From positions 1 to 64,000 of the forward strand of contig JAUNKV010000010.1 in assembly GCA_030532575.1 (NCBI GenBank): a stretch of DNA of 64,000 nucleotides, read 5' to 3'. Source of the stretch: Propionibacteriaceae bacterium. Its GTDB lineage: Bacteria > Actinomycetota > Actinomycetes > Propionibacteriales > Propionibacteriaceae. Within the stretch, counting starts at the first letter, position 1, and every line of letters starts with the position of its first letter. Positions 52,730 through 60,326 of this stretch are shown here, in pieces. The position numbers and the translations under genes were made by a program. The notes under the pieces were generated by a model that did not search any database, was not told the origin of the DNA, and worked only from the letters and a program-made list of their open reading frames with translations.

Positions 52730-53356
52730 TCATCTCCTCTTCGCGGGATCTTGTGATGTCAGGCCACTCGTGATGCCGACACCCATGTCAGTCTGGGGCG
52801 TGCTACCGCCCCAGGCAGCAGGGACCGAGGTCGAGAACCGCTCTGCGCTTGGCGGTGTCGCCGGTACCGGTGCGGCTGCGGGGGTAACAACTGGGGCGAC
52901 GCTGGGAGCGCCGGTGTGGTGGAGGAGCTCGAGCTGCTCTGTGCTGGGGAGAGCCTTGAACGTTCCCATGAGGAAAGGATCATGGCGGGGGATGCCCACC
53001 TTCACGGCTCGTCGGTACCAGCGGGGCAGCAGGAACCTCGGGAACCAGAAGAAGTAGCCAATAATGAAGATCAAGGCGCAGGGGAGTGCAATTAGTCCGA
53101 GAAATCCGCCTGCTTTCTGAGGTAGAAATGACTTCATTGTGGCTAGCGCCATGCAGAGGGTGAATATTCCATTGTAAAACAGGGATAGGGGAGGGCATGA
53201 GCCTCCGGAGTAGTGGGTGGTGAAGCGGGGTTTGGGTCCGCTGTATGCCTTCCATCCAAAGCGAAAAGAGACCAAAGAGGCGCCGAGGAGCATTATTCCA
53301 AGAAAGGCCATGCCGAAAACTTCGGCAATTGGAGTCTGGGCTTCAAGAGTTGTCAT
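52730..53356 (-). CDS. Membrane protein, candidate immunity protein 2
   Basis: A 208-residue protein with three to four hydrophobic segments in the first 105 residues and a cytoplasmic-looking remainder. It is the same length as the paralogue at 53886. The segment W-F-P-R-F-L-L-P-R-W-Y-R-R-A-V-K and then G-I-P-R-H-D-P-F-L-M-G, K-A-L-P-S-T-E-Q-L-E-L-L is nearly identical in the two, whereas the membrane part has diverged almost completely. It follows the orphan C-terminal-domain gene with an ATGA overlap. That order, and divergence confined to the membrane part, are what is expected of a membrane immunity protein against a pore-forming partner. This is inference. Confidence 0.65.
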   Translation of the reverse strand: MTTLEAQTPIAEVFGMAFLGIMLLGASLVSFRFGWKAYSGPKPRFTTHYSGGSCPPLSLFYNGIFTLCMALATMKSFLPQKAGGFLGLIALPCALIFIIGYFFWFPRFLLPRWYRRAVKVGIPRHDPFLMGTFKALPSTEQLELLHHTGAPSVAPVVTPAAAPVPATPPSAERFSTSVPAAWGGSTPQTDMGVGITSGLTSQDPAKRR

Positions 53357-53889
53357 TTGAAGATTCCCTTGATTCCGGACCAGATCCATTCTCCCACGTC
53401 TCCAGCCAAATCTCCGACTTTTCGATCTTCTCCTGTGGGAATAGCCATGATCAAGCCGACTCCAAGGCCAGCGATGATGCCGACCGGTCCACCGATAGCG
53501 GCTCCTGCGGCGGCTCCGAGGTCGACGGATGCGAGTACTTCACTCCCTGCTCGTACCGTTCCGGTTTCAGTGACTTGGGCCTTTCGCTCGCTCTCGGTGA
53601 GTTCTGGTCGTTGTTCGCGGAGCCTTCGGTCGGCCTTGGCGTACTCGTCGATGAAGGTGGTTGTGGTCCCCACGACGAACATGCTGCGTCCCAGGATGCG
53701 GCCTCCGACGGTGGTCGTGTACTTGACCCTGGAGGTCTGTTGGTAACCTTTGGCGAAGCATCCGGTGGGGCCTGCCTTCGTGACGACTACGGGGCCGTAC
53801 TTCCCGGCTCCGGGGCCTGTGGCAAAGTCTGTTGGGTCGTCGATGGTGGTTGTCGTGGCGAGCGGGTTGGGGCCCAAGGTGCTGTTCAT
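53353..53889 (-). CDS. Orphan copy of the toxin C-terminal region (glycine-zipper)
   Basis: A 178-residue protein that corresponds to the C-terminal 140-150 residues of the 394-residue protein encoded at 54509, with a unique first 27 residues in place of its N-terminal region. Shared blocks are V-G-G-R-I-L-G-R-S-M-F-V-V-G, F-I-D-E-Y-A-K-A-D-R-R-L and Q-R-P-E-L-T-E-S-E-R-K. The glycine-zipper segment near 121-150 (G-A-A-A-G-A-A-I-G-G-P-V-G-I-I-A-G) is similar in design but differs in sequence. It lacks the export region. It overlaps its neighbours by four bases on both sides. In polymorphic toxin systems such genes are orphan cassettes for recombination; it could also act as a stand-alone membrane protein. 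Confidence 0.7.
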   Translation of the reverse strand: MNSTLGPNPLATTTTIDDPTDFATGPGAGKYGPVVVTKAGPTGCFAKGYQQTSRVKYTTTVGGRILGRSMFVVGTTTTFIDEYAKADRRLREQRPELTESERKAQVTETGTVRAGSEVLASVDLGAAAGAAIGGPVGIIAGLGVGLIMAIPTGEDRKVGDLAGDVGEWIWSGIKGIFK

Positions 53890-54512
53890 CGGGGGTCCTT
53901 GGGTGTGGTGGGGTTTTGGGCGAGTCCGCTGGTGATGCCCAGGGTGAGGCTGCTCTGATCAAGGAGTGGGTGTGCGGTGGGGGTTGGCGTGTGGTAGCGG
54001 GGTGCTTTGGTGGTGGTTGGGCGTGCAGGGGGTTGGGAAGCCAGGGTTGGTGCTGCGGCGGGAAGGGTGGTGTGCTGGAGGAGTTCGAGTTGTTCTGTGC
54101 TGGGGAGGGCCTTGAACGCTCCCATGAGGAATGGGTCATGGCGGGGGATGCCTGCCTTCACGGCTCGTCGGTACCAGCGGGGCAGCAGGAACCTCGGGAA
54201 CCAGATGACGACGCTCAGCAGGAAAGTTAGCATCCCCAAAATCGCTGCCGCAGCTATTGGGGCCGCTAATTTTGTGGGAAGCTGCTGAAGCAGGTTAACG
54301 GATCCCAAGATCAGGAGGCTCAGGCCCCCGTAGGGGAGCCCGAGGGCGCTGGAACTTCGCCCGTTGTATACGGAGACGAAGTGTGGAAGTGTTGCATTGC
54401 GGATCGATAAGCCGAAGCGGAGTGCAAAAAACCCTAGGGTGGCTACGAGGAGTTGCGTAATAACCGCTCCCGGGCTGCTGATGTCTACTGAAGTGACTTC
54501 GATGGTGGTCAT
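53886..54512 (-). CDS. Membrane protein, candidate immunity protein 1
   Basis: A 208-residue protein. Hydrophobic segments lie near residues 17-37, 57-77 and 81-105; then comes the conserved P-R-F-L-L-P-R-W-Y-R-R-A-V-K block, and a Pro/Thr-rich tail. It directly follows the full-length candidate toxin gene with an ATGA overlap. See its paralogue at 52730. Function as immunity is inferred from position, topology and the divergence pattern. Confidence 0.65.
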   Translation of the reverse strand: MTTIEVTSVDISSPGAVITQLLVATLGFFALRFGLSIRNATLPHFVSVYNGRSSSALGLPYGGLSLLILGSVNLLQQLPTKLAAPIAAAAILGMLTFLLSVVIWFPRFLLPRWYRRAVKAGIPRHDPFLMGAFKALPSTEQLELLQHTTLPAAAPTLASQPPARPTTTKAPRYHTPTPTAHPLLDQSSLTLGITSGLAQNPTTPKDPR

Positions 54513-55693
54513 TTGAGGAATCCAGTGCAGATGTTCCAGATGGCTTCTCCGAAGTCTCCTAATCGATCTCCGACCGTCTTGTCCTCGCCCGTTGGGATGT
54601 TCAAGGCCAAACCCGCTGCAAGGCCCACGATGACGCCAGCGGGGCCGCCAACGGCAGCTCCTGCGAATGCTCCTGCCAAGATAGGGGTTCCCACTTGGGC
54701 GGTTGCCCGTATTGTTCCTGATTTGGTGACTTGGGCCTTTCGCTCGCTCTCGGTGAGTTCTGGTCGTTGTTCACGGAGTCTTCGGTCGGCCTTGGCGTAC
54801 TCGTCGATGAAGGTGGTTGTGGTTCCCACGACAAACATGCTGCGTCCCACGATGCGGCCTCCGAGGGTGGTGGCGTGTCTGATCTGTTGGGTCTTCTCCA
54901 GTCCTATGCGTCCCTTGGGGGACCTGATGACCTCGGAGGGGCCATACTTTCCGATCTCCGGGCCGAGAACAGCGGCCCGCATGTTGCTGTAGAACCGCTC
55001 GAGGAAGCTGCCCTCCTTGGGTGTCGAGCCCCAGTCCATGTGATAGTGCCTCTTGTGGCGGACCCAGAACGGAATCTTGACTGGAACCTCGCCGACGTGG
55101 AAGACGAACCGGTATGTGATCTTGGTGATGTCCACCTTCGCGGCATCCCCGAAGGCACCCACCACGGCGCACAACTGATCGCCGGTGATGGAGAGCCAGG
55201 CAGGATGCCCCTTCTCTGGCAGGCCGTCGTTGCCGATGGCCTCCAGCATCTCCTTGCAGTCCTTGATCGTCCTGCGGTACTCGGAGGTCAGATCGTTGAC
55301 CCTGCCCTGGAGGACGATCCCCTCCTCGTTGTACTCGGCCAGCTCGACAGGGTCCTCGGGGGCGATCCGCTCGTGATGCCTGACCACCTCCTGCAACAGC
55401 GTTGAACGCTCCGCCCTGAGGGTGGCGATGGCATCCCCGAACAGCGTCATGGCGGTGCTGACACTCAGACAGCCGTCCGAGACCTGATTCCCGGAGGTCT
55501 GGGCTGAGTCCAGAGCCGTGTACATCAGCTCCTGGTGAGGGCTGTTGTAGCAGGCAGTCAGCCCCAGCCAGTGGTAGCGGGCGGTGTCGATGTCCTCGGA
55601 GAAACCGGCACCGTGGCCCACCAGGGTGGCCGCCGCCTCGAAGATCGCGACCCCATCAGGCCAGTTCTTCAATCCATCGGTGTTGATGTTCAT
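54509..55693 (-). CDS. Candidate type VII-exported toxin with WXG/LXG-like N-terminus and glycine-zipper C-terminus
   Basis: A 394-residue protein. Residues 1 to about 165 are helical with the pattern seen at the start of actinobacterial T7SS substrates: W-P-D-G-V-A-I-F-E-A-A-A, then Y-H-W-L-G-L-T-A-C-Y-N-S-P-H-Q-E-L-M-Y, an export-type W-x-G-L-x-x-x-Y pattern. There is no Sec signal. Residues about 165-250 form a middle region with H-K-R-H-Y-H. The C-terminal 150 residues, duplicated in the orphan gene, carry an amphipathic helix and the hydrophobic G-x-x-x-G-rich segment near 336-366. Glycine-zipper LXG toxins that form pores are known in streptococci (TelE). Toxicity here is inferred. The gene overlaps its neighbours as ATGA on both sides. 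Confidence 0.65.
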   Translation of the reverse strand: MNINTDGLKNWPDGVAIFEAAATLVGHGAGFSEDIDTARYHWLGLTACYNSPHQELMYTALDSAQTSGNQVSDGCLSVSTAMTLFGDAIATLRAERSTLLQEVVRHHERIAPEDPVELAEYNEEGIVLQGRVNDLTSEYRRTIKDCKEMLEAIGNDGLPEKGHPAWLSITGDQLCAVVGAFGDAAKVDITKITYRFVFHVGEVPVKIPFWVRHKRHYHMDWGSTPKEGSFLERFYSNMRAAVLGPEIGKYGPSEVIRSPKGRIGLEKTQQIRHATTLGGRIVGRSMFVVGTTTTFIDEYAKADRRLREQRPELTESERKAQVTKSGTIRATAQVGTPILAGAFAGAAVGGPAGVIVGLAAGLALNIPTGEDKTVGDRLGDFGEAIWNICTGFLK

Positions 55694-56040
55694 GCGGGCT
55701 TCCCATCCATGACGCGGAACTCATCGGCCTCGTGGGCGTCACGCTCGGTTCGATCCGCCATCTCGTAGTCGGCTGCCTGGATGGCCGCCACGGCTGCGCG
55801 GGCACCCTCGATGGCGTTCGCCACCTGCTGCTCGGCCGAAGTCATACCCGCAGAGAGCACACGGTTGTAGACCGCATTGAGTGCCTGGACCAGCTCAGCA
55901 CTTTCACCGAGACACAGCTCCCCCAGCGCGTCGATGTCATCGGAGACCGAGGTGTGCTTCTGGACGGCCTCCGACCGCTCCCGCTCCGTCTTGGCGAACA
56001 CCGCGTTGCATGACGCGGCCTCAACGTTGTACCAGGTCAT
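55690..56040 (-). CDS. Small helical WXG-like protein (DUF6507-like), presumed export partner
   Basis: A 116-residue, all-helical, acidic protein without signal peptide. Its form fits small T7SS-associated proteins: heptad-like hydrophobic spacing, E-L-V-Q-A-L-N-A-V-Y-N-R-V-L near residue 48 and A-N-A-I-E-G-A-R-A-A-V-A-A-I-Q-A near 75, with Y-E-M-A-D-R-T-E after it. The resemblance to DUF6507 is by eye. It precedes the candidate toxin with an ATGA overlap, the position of the helical partner proteins of LXG toxins. Confidence 0.6.
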   Translation of the reverse strand: MTWYNVEAASCNAVFAKTERERSEAVQKHTSVSDDIDALGELCLGESAELVQALNAVYNRVLSAGMTSAEQQVANAIEGARAAVAAIQAADYEMADRTERDAHEADEFRVMDGKPA

Positions 56041-56046
56041 CCGGCC

Positions 56047-57297
56047 TCATCTCCTCTCAGCAATGGTGGCGGTCAGGTGGAACCAGAATGGCTCCTCGGG
56101 GTCCAGACGCACGGACAGATCACGCCGCAGATTCCGCAGCGACGGCGCCCCCCAGATCATGGCGTCGCCCCGATCCGGGGTGTGGACCCAGGTCAGATGG
56201 GCCTCGTCGTCATCATCGGTCAGCGACAGGCAGTGCCACGGCTGGCGCAGGAACTCCGCCACGTCGCCACTGTGTTGCCCCTGCGGGGAGGCGTCCTGCT
56301 CGATCTTGGCCTGGAGCTCGGGGCCACTGAGCTGAACCTGCGCATCCAGCGGCCAGGCCGGGGTGGCCCTCACCCAGGCCAGCAGGATGCGGAACAGATC
56401 ATTGGAGGGGCAGTACCCGAACAGACGTTTGCTCGGCTCATCGGGATGCGGGGCGATGAACAGGGAGCTGGAATCCGTCACCCAGAACTGGAACCTGCGG
56501 GGGAAGCGGGTGGCCGCTGTGATGGTCCAGCCCTGGCCACCCAGGATGTGCTCGGCATACCAGAAGCCGGCAGCGCTCAGTGTGCCATTGCTCTCCACCA
56601 GGCCGGCGGCGTCCAACTCCGCCCTGACCCCACCGGTGAAGGGGGCAAAACTCCTGGTCCGCGCCGTGGTGACGAAGGCCTCCGCGGTGTGACTGCTGAA
56701 CACGAAGGGCTCCGCGGCCAGCACCAGAGGTGGGGGCTCCACCACCGACAGGTCCTCCCGCGGCGCACCGTCGCGGGCGCTCGCCCACTGGTCGAGGGTC
56801 ACCTCAAAGACCTCGGAGAAACTCTCAGGGGCGCTCCGGTCCTTGACCGGCAGCACCCGCAACGTCTCCAGGATGCCCTGGTACGGATGGTCGGGATGCC
56901 ACTCGACGAAGGGCATGGTGAGGGTCAGCTCGGCAACCACCCCGTCAGCGACCACGAGTTCCTGGATCGTGAGCAGGCACAGCGCAAACCCCTGGGGCCC
57001 CGCAGGGGTCACCGGGGTGAGCATCCACAGCCGACGACGTTCCACACCTCCGCGGGTGATGGCCTCCACCTGGAAGACCAGGGTTCCCGAGGTGGCTGCA
57101 CCGATACCGCGCAGGTTGGCCTGGCTGATCGCGGCCAAGGACTCGGGACGCTGGTCGATCCTGGACTCCCGCAGCACCACGTTGGGGGTGAAGCCGAGCT
57201 CTCCGCCGGGCGCAGTGCCGATCACACAGCCGGAGTGCCTGAGCACACCCCAATCGTCGGGTACCTCACAGCAGAAGGCTGATCCGGTCAGTTCCAT
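56047..57297 (-). CDS. Chaperone-like protein of the toxin operon, paralogue 1 (LpqN/Mog1-like + EspG-like, tentative)
   Basis: A 416-residue cytoplasmic protein, first gene of the operon. It shares its whole architecture with the last gene at 51475 (F-C-C-E-V-P near residue 8, T-L-D-Q-W near 188, P-S-L-R-N near 388). The C-terminal half has V-V-E-P-P-P-L-V-L-A followed by V-R-A-E-L-D-A-A-G-L-V, the order and spacing of EspG-type proteins that hold PE/PPE cargo for ESX systems. The N-terminal half may be a Mog1/LpqN-type domain. AAGGAG lies about six bases before the ATG. Six bases separate it from the small helical gene. Confidence 0.6.
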   Translation of the reverse strand: MELTGSAFCCEVPDDWGVLRHSGCVIGTAPGGELGFTPNVVLRESRIDQRPESLAAISQANLRGIGAATSGTLVFQVEAITRGGVERRRLWMLTPVTPAGPQGFALCLLTIQELVVADGVVAELTLTMPFVEWHPDHPYQGILETLRVLPVKDRSAPESFSEVFEVTLDQWASARDGAPREDLSVVEPPPLVLAAEPFVFSSHTAEAFVTTARTRSFAPFTGGVRAELDAAGLVESNGTLSAAGFWYAEHILGGQGWTITAATRFPRRFQFWVTDSSSLFIAPHPDEPSKRLFGYCPSNDLFRILLAWVRATPAWPLDAQVQLSGPELQAKIEQDASPQGQHSGDVAEFLRQPWHCLSLTDDDDEAHLTWVHTPDRGDAMIWGAPSLRNLRRDLSVRLDPEEPFWFHLTATIAERR

Positions 57298-57401
57298 ACC
57301 CGCTCCTTCGACGATGTCTGCGAGGACATTCAAACAGAAGCGGACGACCAGCGCAGCAGGAATTGAGTCGTACTTTCCGCTCCTGCTGGATGGAGCACCC
57401 C

Positions 57402-58178
57402 TCAGCCGAAACGGCCCGTGATGTAGTCCTCGGTGGCCTTGTGCTGCGGGTTGTGGAAGATGCGCTCGGTGGGGCCGACCTCCACCAGCTCGCCCGGCTC
57501 GCCCTGGGCCCTCAGGTGGAAGAACGCCGTCTCGTCGGAGACCCGGGCCGCCTGCTGCATGTTGTGGGTGACGATCACCACCGTGTACTGCTCCTTCAGC
57601 TCGTGGATCAGGTCCTCGACCGCCAGCGTCGAGATCGGGTCCAGCGCCGAACACGGCTCGTCCATCAGCAGCACATCCGGCTTCACCGCGATGGCCCGCG
57701 CGATGCACAACCGCTGCTGTTGCCCACCCGACAGGCCGACCCCCGCCTTGCCCAGCCGGTTCTTCACCTCGTTCCAGAGGTTCGCCCCCTTCAACGCGGT
57801 CTCCACCGCCTCGTCCAGCACCTGCTTGTTCTTCTCGCCGTTCAACCGGAGCCCCGCCGCGACGTTGTCGTAGATCGACATCGCCGGGAACGGATTGGGC
57901 CGCTGGAACACCATCCCGACGACCCTGCGCACCGCCACCGGGTCCACACCCGGGCCGTACAGATCCGTCCCGTCCAGCAGCACCTGCCCCGTGCAGTACG
58001 CCCCCGGGATCACCTCGTGCATCCGGTTCAGGGTTCGCAGCACCGTCGACTTCCCACACCCCGACGGCCCGATGAAGGCGGTGACGGTGCGCGGCTGCAC
58101 CACCAGGTTGACCTGGTTCACGGCATGGAACGAGCCGTAGTAGATGTTGAGGTCCTTCACCTCGATACGCTTCGACAT
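57402..58178 (-). CDS. pstB: Phosphate ABC transporter ATP-binding protein
   Basis: A 258-residue ATPase: Walker [10 protein letters not shown] near residue 33, Q-loop VFQRPNPFP near 90, signature [14 protein letters not shown] near 152, Walker [14 protein letters not shown] near 172. The Cys in S-G-C-G and E-P-C-S-A-L-D-P are PstB hallmarks. GGAAGGGG precedes the ATG. Last gene of the pst operon; the toxin operon begins 104 bases after it, with nothing but its leader in between. Confidence 0.96.
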   Translation of the reverse strand: MSKRIEVKDLNIYYGSFHAVNQVNLVVQPRTVTAFIGPSGCGKSTVLRTLNRMHEVIPGAYCTGQVLLDGTDLYGPGVDPVAVRRVVGMVFQRPNPFPAMSIYDNVAAGLRLNGEKNKQVLDEAVETALKGANLWNEVKNRLGKAGVGLSGGQQQRLCIARAIAVKPDVLLMDEPCSALDPISTLAVEDLIHELKEQYTVVIVTHNMQQAARVSDETAFFHLRAQGEPGELVEVGPTERIFHNPQHKATEDYITGRFG

Positions 58179-58206
58179 TGATGTCCCCTTCCTCTCCCTC
58201 GCAGGT

Positions 58207-59364
58207 TCACTTGAGCCGGTTCCGGCTGGCCACCCGACGGGCCACCAGGTTCAGGGCCAACACGATGAGCACCAGGGTGAGGGCCGCCGCCCACACCCGA
58301 TCCGCGCCCGGGTCCCCCGCAGGAGCCGAGATGCCGTCATTGATCATGGTGGGCAGTGCCCCCATCGAATCCCCGAACGGGTTGAGATACATGTACTTGG
58401 CGTAGCCGATCAGGATCAGCAACGGCGCGGTCTCACCCATCACGCGGGCGATCCCCAGCACCACACCGGTCGCGATCCCGTTGAACGACGTCGGCACCAC
58501 CACACTGAGGATCGTCTTCCACTTCGGCACCCCCAACGCATAGGCGGCCTCCCGCAGCGAATCCGGCACCAGCTTCAGCATCTCCTCGGTGGAGCGCAGC
58601 ACCATCGGCAACATCAGCAGGGCCAGCGCCAGCACCGTCGCCACCGCGGATCGGGGCAACCCCAGGGTGGTGATGAACAACGCATAGATGAACAACGCCG
58701 CGACGATGGAGGGAACACCGGTGAGGATGTCCACCATGAACGAGACCACCCGCGCGGTCCTTGTGCCGCGCCCGTACTCGACCAGGAAGATCGCCCCCAA
58801 CATCCCGAGTGGCACCGCGATCACCGCCGTCAGCAGACCCAGCAACAGCGTGCCGTAGATCGCCTGCAGCGCCCCACCCCTGGTCTCCTTCGAGGTGGTG
58901 TTGTCCAGTGAGGTGGTCCACCACTGCAGTGAGAACTCCCGGATGTCCCCGGAGCCGTCATCGGTGACGTGAACCACGCTCGTCGCGGCCACCGGGTAGC
59001 TGGTCGGCGCCCGGTAGGTGTTGACCTTCTCCCCGACGGCGACGTGTCGGCCGCCGTGGGGGAACAGCCAGCGCAGCCCCGCCGTGGCCGGGGCGATGTC
59101 GTTCTCGGCGTCCTGCTGCGTGCCGCACCGCTCGGTCGCCACCCGCACGTTGTGCTGGTCCACGCAGACCACGTGGTGGTCCGGCCCCTTGGTGAACAGC
59201 AGCGGCGCCCCCTTGACCGCCACCGAGACCAGAATCCACAGCAGCGGCACCGTCGCGACCACCACCGCGGCCCACACCCCGAGCGTGGCCAGGTTGTTCT
59301 TGAAGGTTCGCATCCCCGAGGGGGAGCGCAGGTCCAAAGGAGTGCTGGGCAACGGATGGGTCAT
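58207..59364 (-). CDS. pstA: Phosphate ABC transporter permease PstA, with an enlarged external loop
   Basis: A 385-residue permease, about 80-90 residues longer than usual. The permease core is standard, with [11 protein letters not shown] and the EAA-type loop [11 protein letters not shown] near 275. The extra length lies between the first two helices (about residues 58-155), external and hydrophilic, with a pair of Cys (V-V-C-V-D and R-C-G-T) that could form a disulphide. It overlaps pstC as ATGA. Confidence 0.93.
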   Translation of the reverse strand: MTHPLPSTPLDLRSPSGMRTFKNNLATLGVWAAVVVATVPLLWILVSVAVKGAPLLFTKGPDHHVVCVDQHNVRVATERCGTQQDAENDIAPATAGLRWLFPHGGRHVAVGEKVNTYRAPTSYPVAATSVVHVTDDGSGDIREFSLQWWTTSLDNTTSKETRGGALQAIYGTLLLGLLTAVIAVPLGMLGAIFLVEYGRGTRTARVVSFMVDILTGVPSIVAALFIYALFITTLGLPRSAVATVLALALLMLPMVLRSTEEMLKLVPDSLREAAYALGVPKWKTILSVVVPTSFNGIATGVVLGIARVMGETAPLLILIGYAKYMYLNPFGDSMGALPTMINDGISAPAGDPGADRVWAAALTLVLIVLALNLVARRVASRNRLK

Positions 59365-60326
59365 GACAGCTTGGCCTTTCCACGCTCCGCAACCAGCCGG
59401 GCGACGGCGTTGACGGCAAAGGTGAGAACGAACAGCACCAGCCCGGCCGAGATGTAGACCCCGGCCTTGTAGGGGGTGTCGAACTCCGGTGCGTTGCGGG
59501 CGATGATCGAGGCGAAGGTCTCCCCCCCGCTGAACACCGAGACGTTGAGCTGGGCCACCTTGGACAGGATCAGCATCACCGCGATGGTCTCACCCAGCGC
59601 CCGCCCCAGCCCCAGCATCGCGGCCGCGATGGCCCCGGAACGCCCGTACGGCAGCACCGCCAGCCGGATCACCTCCCATCGGGTGGCCCCGAGTGCCAGG
59701 GCCGCCTCGACGTGATCACGCGGGGTCTGGGCGAACACGTCACGGGTGATGGCGGTGATGATGGGCAGGATCATGATGGCCAGCACCAACGAGGCGGTGA
59801 ACACCGTGCCCGGGGAGCTCACCTGGGAGGGGCCGAACAGCGGAATCCAGCCGAAGGTCCCCTCCAGCCATCGCGCCACCGGCTGGACCGCCGGGCCGAA
59901 CACCTTGATTCCCCACAGGCCGAAGATCACCGACGGCACCGCCGCCAGCAGATCGATGACGAAGGCGATCACCGCCGACACCCGCCCCCGCACGTACTGG
60001 GTGAGCAGCAGGGCCAGCCCTGTCGCCACCGGCACCGCGATCACCAGCGCGAACAGCGACGACAGCACCGTCGTCCACAGCAGCGCCGCCACCCCGAACC
60101 GGGGCGGGGTGCTGGAGGCCTTGAACTCGGTGGCGGTGAAGAAGTTGGCGGCATTGTCCAGCAGGGGCTGCCAGGCGTTCGACAGCAGGAAGACCCCGAT
60201 GATGACCACCACCAGGACGATCATCCCGGAGGAAGACCATGCGGCCCCCTTGAAGATGGCATCGCCGAGGCGGCTGGTGCGCTCCAGCGTCGGGAGCTCG
60301 GACTCAGGGGTGGTGTGGCTGTTCAC
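59361..60326 (-). CDS. pstC: Phosphate ABC transporter permease PstC
   Basis: A 321-residue permease with six helices. G-L-W-G-I-K-V-F-G-P near residue 137, the cytoplasmic EAA loop E-A-A-L-A-L-G-A-T-R-W-E near 213 and G-R-A-L-G-E-T-I-A near 245 identify PstC. The GTG start overlaps the pstS stop as GTGA. Confidence 0.95.
   Translation of the reverse strand: MNSHTTPESELPTLERTSRLGDAIFKGAAWSSSGMIVLVVVIIGVFLLSNAWQPLLDNAANFFTATEFKASSTPPRFGVAALLWTTVLSSLFALVIAVPVATGLALLLTQYVRGRVSAVIAFVIDLLAAVPSVIFGLWGIKVFGPAVQPVARWLEGTFGWIPLFGPSQVSSPGTVFTASLVLAIMILPIITAITRDVFAQTPRDHVEAALALGATRWEVIRLAVLPYGRSGAIAAAMLGLGRALGETIAVMLILSKVAQLNVSVFSGGETFASIIARNAPEFDTPYKAGVYISAGLVLFVLTFAVNAVARLVAERGKAKLS

Larger units (their letters stand above)
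52730..55041. repeat. Tandem duplication of period 1156 bp spanning membrane protein plus toxin C-terminus
   Basis: Corresponding points in the two copies differ by exactly 1156 bases: the stops and starts of the two membrane proteins (52730/53886, 53356/54512), the stops of the C-terminal domains (53353/54509), and internal landmarks (52953/54109, 53571/54727). Two blocks of about 95 and 140 bases are almost identical; the parts coding for membrane segments have diverged. Thus no net insertion or deletion has occurred since duplication over this part. The upstream edge lies near 53800/54960. Confidence 0.85.

Noticed and set aside
51475..57297. Reading the operon as a prophage or conjugative-element fragment
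   Set aside because: No integrase, relaxase, capsid or portal-like gene and no attachment repeats are seen; the gene set fits a secretion-linked operon better.
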